DNA of 64,000 bases from Gari tellinella (lineage: Eukaryota; Mollusca; Bivalvia; Cardiida; Psammobiidae): the NCBI GenBank assembly GCA_922989275.2, contig OV277871.1, positions 60,471,848-60,535,847 on the forward strand, written 5' to 3'. Each line of letters opens with the position of its first letter. Within the stretch, counting starts at the first letter, position 1. Shown piece after piece: positions 58,425 to 64,000 of this stretch. The position numbers and the translations under genes are program-made. The notes under the pieces are model-generated. The model saw only the letters and a list, made by a program, of their open reading frames with translations. It had not been told where the DNA came from and did not search any database.

Positions 58425-58970
58425 AACGTTTATTTATGCTTTTCGGTGGATTACCGGGAAAAAGCAGTGGATTATCACTTGGTAATCCACTGCTTCAAGC
58501 AGTGGGATTATCGTCGCTCGTGCTTCTTTTATGAGTTTTCCCCGTAGGGCTCCCCAAGAATCGTAGTCAATCGTGTCTTATCGTTCAATTCCGGCAGTCC
58601 GTTTTGTCGTGAACCACTCATCGGAAGAACACGAATCCAAGATCGGAAGTAACGACGTAATTCCGTTGACGTCAAATCAATACATAAGTGACGTCATTGT
58701 ACCGCCAACTGTCACGTACGTGTGTTCGGCATAAAACTTGGGGCTCAGCACGGGATAAATAATGTACTTTCGCTTTCAATTTCGTTTAAAAAGTGGATTA
58801 AAAGCATAAATAAATAGAATAACTGGTTTTTTTTTCAGTGTAAGATTGAATTTAATCCATTTCGTGAACATCACACTGTTATATTTTCACTCGTGGCTTC
58901 GTCACTCGTGAAAATATAACGTCTGATGTTCACTCAATGGATTAAATTTCGATCTTACACTGAAAAAAAT
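58425..58970. repeat. Two nested foldbacks
   Basis: 58425-58440 TTTATTTATGCTTTT is complemented at ~58801-58816. Inside, AAGCAGTGGATTA (58462-58474) pairs with TAATCCACTGCTT (58483-58495). A second, tighter palindrome, 58829-58969, has arms TTTTTTTCAGTGTAAGATTG and tgttatattttcactcgtg with their complements around ggcttcgt. Confidence 0.75.
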
Positions 58971-59154
58971 CTCTTCGAGACGATTCTAATGAGTTGAAAC
59001 ACCATATGATTCGGTGCTGACATAAGTGAGAAAATATTGGATTTGGTCAGATTACTCCCTATTATCTGGAGCCATGGTGATTTGATGGTGGGATTGGCTC
59101 CTTTGCTGACATCATATCTTGTTTGCAGTATGAAGAGATCTGGCCCAGTGCTTA

Positions 59155-59290
59155 TAAAACATTTGAGTTGAGTCTGGGTGCGTTCTCAAGCATTTGATAT
59201 GTCAGATTTTAGCTTAGGCTCAAATCTGACCAATCCAATGCTTGAGAATGAATTCAGACTCCATTCAAGGGCTTTATAAGCATGGACCCT
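59155..59290. repeat. Palindrome related to 43.23-43.33 kb
   Basis: gtgcttataaaacatttgag ttgagtctg pairs with cagactccattcaagggctt tataagcatgg. The inner arms carry tctcaagcatttgat/atccaatgcttgaga and cagattt/aaatctg. Confidence 0.7.
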
Positions 59291-59974
59291 GGCTTTAGGG
59301 AAATTGATTATGATATACGGAATTATAGCTCCATTAAGCCCTGTTGTGTCCTACTAATAAGATTTGTCTCTTCGATATGATTCTAAGGAGTAGTCACACC
59401 TTATGATTTGGTGCTAAAACGAGCGAAAATATATTATTCTTCAAGTTACTCCCTCTCATCTGCAGCCCTGTCTAAAACATATATGTTCTTTTGGGAATAA
59501 AAAAGGGCAAAAAAACGTTTTAGTGCAGCCTTAACATGTTCAAAAAGCAGATGTGCCCTTTGGTGAAATGGAAAAGTTGTCTATACCTCAGAAATTAACA
59601 ATAGCAACTTGTTGTAGTGGTAAGTAGTTATATGACAAACAATTTCACACTTTTGTTGCGTTGTTTCACACTTTGATTGCGTTTTTACCGTTGTTGAAAA
59701 ATTTATACTTTTTACCTATATAAGACAATTTTGGCTGCTTAACGTTCAATTAAAGGCATTTTTACATCAAAATATTTTTCAAACATTTTGTACTGATCCG
59801 TCTCTGAAAAGAACTCTGCATCTTTATGAAAACCAAAATGTTAGACAACTGGATTGTTAGAAATTTTAAAAAAGAATGGTTAATTTCGATATGTTAGTCC
59901 ATTGCGGTATACGTGTGAGTTCGAATTATCAAGGTTAACTTTATACTTAAAATTCCTAAAAAATAGTGACCCAT

Positions 59975-60342
59975 GTGCCCCTCTCTACAACGACACCAAA
60001 TGTGAGATACATTGTATTGTTGTTCGCAGGGATTCGTTATATGGAGGAACTATTTAGACTTGGCTTACATTTGCAAACAGCTTGGATCCAGATCAGACGC
60101 CGCGTTACGCGGTGTCTGATCTTGATTCAAACTGTTTGTCACTCGTCATTCTATTTATTCCATCAAAATGTCCACTTGGTGGGACAATTATGTAATTTGA
60201 GAAAAACAACAGACGACAAATTTATGTAGAAGCTATAGCAGCAGTAAAAGCGTTAGACATACTTGTCTTGTTTTCGGGAACTGCAACAAGTGTGTTTGTA
60301 AGGAGGAAATGGTGGTTGGGAGGATCGTGGTAGGGAGGGAAC
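59975..60342. mobile_element. Family B MITE, most complete copy
   Basis: Left end gtgcccctctctacaacgac. Core 60072-60137 (ggatccagatcagacgccgc ... gcggtgtctgatcttgattc). Right end ggatcgtggtagggagggaa. Ends are complementary over about 18 bp with mismatches. ~368 bp, non-coding. Confidence 0.75.
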
Positions 60343-60560
60343 ATATAAGTTGACCCACTTGGTAGCGACTCGGATGAAATGTCGATGGTAGTTGCTTGGT
60401 TGTGTGTTAGCTTGAATGCTGATTGAATTCAAGATTATACCAAAGTCAGAAATAAATTAGATTTATTTTCAAATGTCTACCAGCTATTTTAACCGAGATT
60501 AAAAACTGACTGTCGACATCGAACAAATAAGCCCGTTGTAGTGACTACAAGAGACTTTAA

Positions 60561-60745
60561 AAAGGCATCTCATCTTTGACTCTTTCACTGCCAACGGTGC
60601 CAAAAGTCATCTCATCTTTGACTCTTTCACTGCCAACGGTGCCAAAAGTCATCTCATCTTTGACTCTTTCACTGCCAACGGTGCCAAAAGTCATCTCATC
60701 TTTGACTCTTTCACTGCCAACGGTGCCAAAAGGCATCTCATTTGG
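60561..60745. repeat. 42-bp minisatellite, four copies, nearly identical
   Basis: Unit gtcatctcatctttgactct ttcactgccaacggtgccaa aa; copies at 60561, 60602, 60644 and 60686 plus a partial. The unit length is a multiple of three, so a 66-codon frame reads through; it has no other support. The text ttcactgcca(a)...ggcgcc is family D MITE end sequence. Confidence 0.9.
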
Positions 60746-60749
60746 TTTA

Positions 60750-61725
60750 GTGACTAGTCAATTCATAACGCAGTGATCAAAGGACAGGCTATGTTTAGTC
60801 TAGTAATAATGAATAATATCAGATGCATGTATTGTCAAGTGACAGCTAAATTTGTGAGGATTTATAGCCTATATAACAGATGACAGCTAACACAGGACAA
60901 AAGTAATGCTAAAAGATAGATCCTAAAGGAGGTTTTTTGCATTACTTTTGTTATGCATTAAGCAGTCACTTGCCTTTAAAGATATACAGGCTACCGTATT
61001 CAATGGTCCCTTATTACAGGTTTAACTTATAGTATTATTTAGCGCTGACGGCGTTTTAAAGTTGAACTCAAGGGAGGTTACTCGTTTTGTGTTAACATTT
61101 TGTCAGAATTTCAGGAAATCATGTATAAAATGTAAATTCTACTGTAGATTTTCATTAAATTTTTGTGACTAGTAGAATTAAGCTATATCTATCTAATAAG
61201 ACTAAAATTAGTGTATGTTAAACAGCTAGATTTTTTGTAATATGAGATTTTCAGAATTTGACTTTTTTAAAATATTGATATTTCCAGAAAATATGTCATG
61301 AACTACTTTTGTTTGCCCAATATCTTATAGTCTATGTACAGTTTAAATGAATGTGCAGAACTTATTGAGTATATATCATTCTATAAAGAAAATATTCCTG
61401 TTTATTAAAAAAAGGAGCTTTTCTCGACAAAAGGTCCTGTCAGAAATAAACGGCACTGCAACTTTTTTTTTATTTTAACGATTTTTCACTCTCCATATGG
61501 TACATTTCAATTTAATCAAGGTTTCAAAGAATTTTGACACAGAATAATCTGACCCGCGAACCACCTTAAAGCAAGGTGACAGTTTAATTTGCTTAAAGAA
61601 ATTACATTAAAACAGAAAGTCATGAACCTGTTGTATACACCTAATAATTTACACGATGGTGTGGTCGTAATAGACGTGTGTTACTGAATACAGATATACG
61701 GTGAAGAATATAGTTAAACCTCTCT
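60750..61725. other. Non-coding stretch
   Basis: A small hairpin, ACAAAAGTAATGC (~60897) and GCATTACTTTTGT (~60939). Otherwise AT-rich without features. Confidence 0.45.
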
Positions 61726-61730
61726 ATCAC

Positions 61731-61829
61731 GACCACTTAAAGGAAGGCTAATTGAAGGTATAAAAGACAGATGAAGCTCCTTTAGGAGTTTTCTGTTTTA
61801 TTGTCACCTTTCTTTAAGCAGTCACCTGC
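61731..61829. repeat. Family C hairpin, copy 5
   Basis: gaccacttaaaggaaggcta ... gacagatgaagctcctttag gagttttctgttttattgtc acctttctttaagcagtcac. Arms imperfect. Confidence 0.65.
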
Positions 61830-61926
61830 TGTAAACTCATAATACTAAATACAAACTTGTGGTCGTAATAGAGATATTTTATTGTAATTATTTCCGGTTT
61901 TTATGAAACGAAACGCACACACAGAG

Positions 61927-62104
61927 TGATTCAGTGTTTGAAAATAACAGCTTTATCAAATTTCTGAACGTCCATTTTAGTGGTAAACGGTTTGGAGGCT
62001 AATCAGACGTCGGGTCACTCGGCGTCTGTGCAGGCTCTAAACTGTTTATGATGAAAATACTTGTAAACGCGCCAATGGGGAAGAATAACGTCTTATTCCA
62101 CTAT
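61927..62104. mobile_element. Family A MITE, shortened
   Basis: gtaaacggtttggaggctaa tcagacgtcgggtcactcgg core, right end ggggaagaataacgtcttat tccactat. Confidence 0.6.
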
Positions 62105-62149
62105 GAGTTAAAGAATATAGAATAGATCTACATATAAAATGAATGCTTT

Positions 62150-62525
62150 TGAACAATTTTGTTTGAAATTTTTGGTCTAGCGGTTTATGAACCATTTCAC
62201 TCTTAATGACGTTATAAAGCCCATATGCAAACAGTTTTGATCCTGACCAGACTCCACGTAACACAGTTACAAGTTGCACTATCCTTCTCACATGATTCTT
62301 GTTGTATATATGTAAATGATGTTGGTCTACCATATTGAAAATTGGTTTGTTTGTTTGATGCCAAATATGTAATCCACATGAAACACAGTCCTTAGTATAC
62401 TGCATTAAATCTAATTTTGAAACGATATTGCAGACACCAATATTGAAGCAGACGACAATATGGCGGTGAAGGGGTAAAACCCCTACGGTTAATTTGATCA
62501 TGAAAGGGATAATTGAAATCGTTTT
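62150..62525. mobile_element. Family D MITE, interrupted core
   Basis: gaaccatttcactcttaatg, gcaaacagttttgatcctga ccagactcc, then ~220 bp of other sequence, then the D left flank in complement (gaagcagacgacaatatggc ggtgaaggggtaaaacccc). The long minus-strand frame over this is non-coding. Confidence 0.55.
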
Positions 62526-62527
62526 CA

Positions 62528-62860
62528 CCAAACCGCACGTAAAGTAGAAAATGTCATTCTCTCCCGTTTACTCGTAACGTACTGCAATAAAATGTAGAAA
62601 CTTAATCGTTTACCAAACCGCTCGTAAAGTAGAAACTGTTATTCTCTCCCGATTACTTGTAAACATAAACGAAAACGTACTGCAATAAAATGTAGAAACT
62701 TCATCGTTCTTTTTAGTTTCTAACTATATGTGTTAATGTGAGTGGCACACAGCTTTGAACCTTATCAGACTCCGGGTTACCCGAGGTCTGATCTGACTCT
62801 AAACTGCTTGCTTTTGAAACAATAATTCTAGCCTTAACGCGCATGCCTGCTAATTGTGAC
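62528..62860. mobile_element. Family A-type MITE with duplicated left part
   Basis: Two direct ~85-95-bp copies (62529-62610; 62612-62710) share accaaaccgc(a/t)cgtaaag and gtactgcaataaaatgtaga aactt. The core at 62748-62812 and cttaacgcgc follow. Confidence 0.6.
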
Positions 62861-62874
62861 TTGACTTGAACTTT

Positions 62875-63262
62875 CAAACAGTATGGATCCTAATCAGATA
62901 CCGAGTAACTCTGATCAGTATCAAAACTATGTGAAACTAGTACATGTATGTAGGTTTTTCTCTCAAGGGACATAACAAACCCCTTTGCTACCATGACGTC
63001 ATCGATTTTAAACAATAAGCGTCTGCGTTTATATCTAAAATTTAAAGTTATGATAGTTTGCTTTAAGAAATATTGAAATTAGTGTGAAACGGTTTGGATC
63101 CTGGTCAGAATTCAAATTGTTTGCAAATAACACGCACTCGGTGTAAGGCAGAGAAGTGTTTGACCCATTTGTGCCCACGATCCCATATATGGGACATAGG
63201 GAAACAGTGTAGATTCTGATCAGACGCCGCATTATGCGGCGTCTGATCAGAGTCTACATTGG
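62875..63262. repeat. Three hairpin cores in close succession
   Basis: 62875-62930 (aaacagtatggatcctaatc agataccgagtaac, right arm degraded); ~63085-63130 (truncated); and 63204-63262, a near-perfect copy with apex GCCGCATTATGCGGC and outer arms gtgtaga/tctacat. Confidence 0.75.
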
Positions 63263-63534
63263 CTGATAGGATTTTAAATATAAAACAAAATGAAAATAAA
63301 ATTTTTGACCAGGCATCCCTTTGATAAAAAATGGACTAATCCAATATATAAACATGGAAGAATCCGCTTGGTATAAATGGGTTAAAATAAGCAAATAAGG
63401 GACCCTCTGACCAGGAACTTCACTGTTTGTCATTTTGCAATTTATTACAAAAACAGATCTAAATAGTCTAAACTGGAGCAGCCTTTATTGCAAACTGGAA
63501 TTGTCCATTGTAAGGTTCAGGGGATAAAGAGTGA

Positions 63535-63715
63535 AACGCAAACGAAACGCAACTTAAATGTAGGAAATTACCATTTTTGACATGTCTAATTATTGTTATT
63601 CAATCTGAGTGGCAAACAGTATTGAGCCTGATCAGACGCCGAGTACTTTTTGCAATGTAAATAATAGTTTTAGCGTAAACGCGTTTATTGGGAACGAAAA
63701 ACGTTTGCTCCACTG
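63535..63715. mobile_element. Family A MITE, core shortened
   Basis: gcaaacgaaacgcaacttaa atgtagg, gagtggcaaacagtattgag, then cgcgtttattgggaacgaaa aacgtttgctccactg with TA after it. Confidence 0.65.
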
Positions 63716-63767
63716 TACGTACTTTCCACTTTACAAGTGCATTTTTTAGCAATTATTGCCTATCACA

Positions 63768-64000
63768 CAGTGGTGAAGACGTTATTCTTTCCAATGTAAA
63801 CGCAAACGAACCGCAAACTCATTTCAATAAAAAATAAGCAAATGGCAAGTATGTAACAATTATGAGTGTTAACTTTAATTTGAATGGCAAACAGTTAGCC
63901 GATGTCTGATCTTGCTCGAAAATGTTTGCAATGTAACTAAAATATTTAGTATACATGTAAACACGTTATTGGGGATAATAACTTCATCCCCACTGTTAGA
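63768..64000. mobile_element. Family A MITE reaching the window end
   Basis: cagtggtgaagacgttattc tttcc at the left, gcaaacgaaccgcaaactca, atggcaaacagttagccgat gtctgatc core remnant, right end ttcatccccactg followed by tta at ~63997. Confidence 0.65.

Noticed and set aside
60576..60776. Small repetitive protein encoded by the 42-bp repeat
   Set aside because: The frame is open only because the unit length is divisible by three; no start context, splice signal or homology supports it.
62046..62531. 161-codon minus-strand open frame
   Set aside because: It reads through family D and A MITE sequence that recurs elsewhere in the window without an open frame.

Overview
This is eukaryotic, animal, repeat-dominated DNA, most likely from a bivalve mollusc. 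The evidence is: a Penelope-like retroelement with a permuted domain order (Naiad type, a group widespread in invertebrates); two LINEs with short tandem-repeat 3' tails; a mariner with TA target duplications; tRNA-headed SINEs; many hairpin MITEs; and a broken copy of a multicopy gene family I associate with molluscs and other marine invertebrates. I see no intact host gene. The genus is not determinable by reading alone.

Layout. 1-2.67 kb: MITE fragments and palindromes. 2.67-4.90 kb: a 5'-truncated LINE with one nonsense codon, followed by tandem and foldback repeats to 6.3 kb. 6.9-9.9 kb: hairpin MITEs. 10.10-11.92 kb: a full-length dead mariner split by a retroposed insert. 12.44-15.46 kb: an unclassified element with ~795-bp inverted arms around a C2H2 zinc-finger exon. 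16.2-19.2 kb: a hairpin MITE, a diverged repeat and a 1.55-kb minisatellite. 19.6-26.4 kb: tRNA-like sequence, LINE 3' ends, MITEs. 26.435-31.470 kb: a ~5-kb inverted-repeat unit enclosing tandem arrays and a decayed gene (27.69-29.98 kb) that contains a SINE. 32.36-36.5 kb: a TATGCCCCC-ended element and a cluster of MITEs. 38.650-41.304 kb: a non-autonomous DNA transposon with ~95-bp TIRs and a candidate 5-bp target duplication. 41.7-47.1 kb: more MITEs and GGGTCATT repeats. 47.29 to about 54.1 kb: the Naiad-type element, split by a 3.5-kb LINE. 54.1-64 kb: palindromes and MITEs.

The most notable system is the Naiad-type element. Its order is GIY-YIG endonuclease, CxC linker, then reverse transcriptase. 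In-frame TGA codons stand at two positions where the family is expected to carry cysteine, and a SECIS-like stem-loop overlaps the stop codon. Together these fit a selenoprotein retrotransposon, a phenomenon already reported for clam Naiads; this copy is inactivated by two frameshifts, a deletion in the RT and the nested LINE. A 6-bp duplication (ATATTT) brackets that LINE, and removing it restores the reading frame exactly.

The second theme is a shared palindromic core (around GATCAGACGCCGCG) that sits at the centre of MITEs with at least three different kinds of ends. Copies differ by paired changes that keep the two arms complementary. The third is the long-arm zinc-finger element, whose arms carry a promoter-like motif and a splice donor matched to an acceptor before the zinc-finger ATG.
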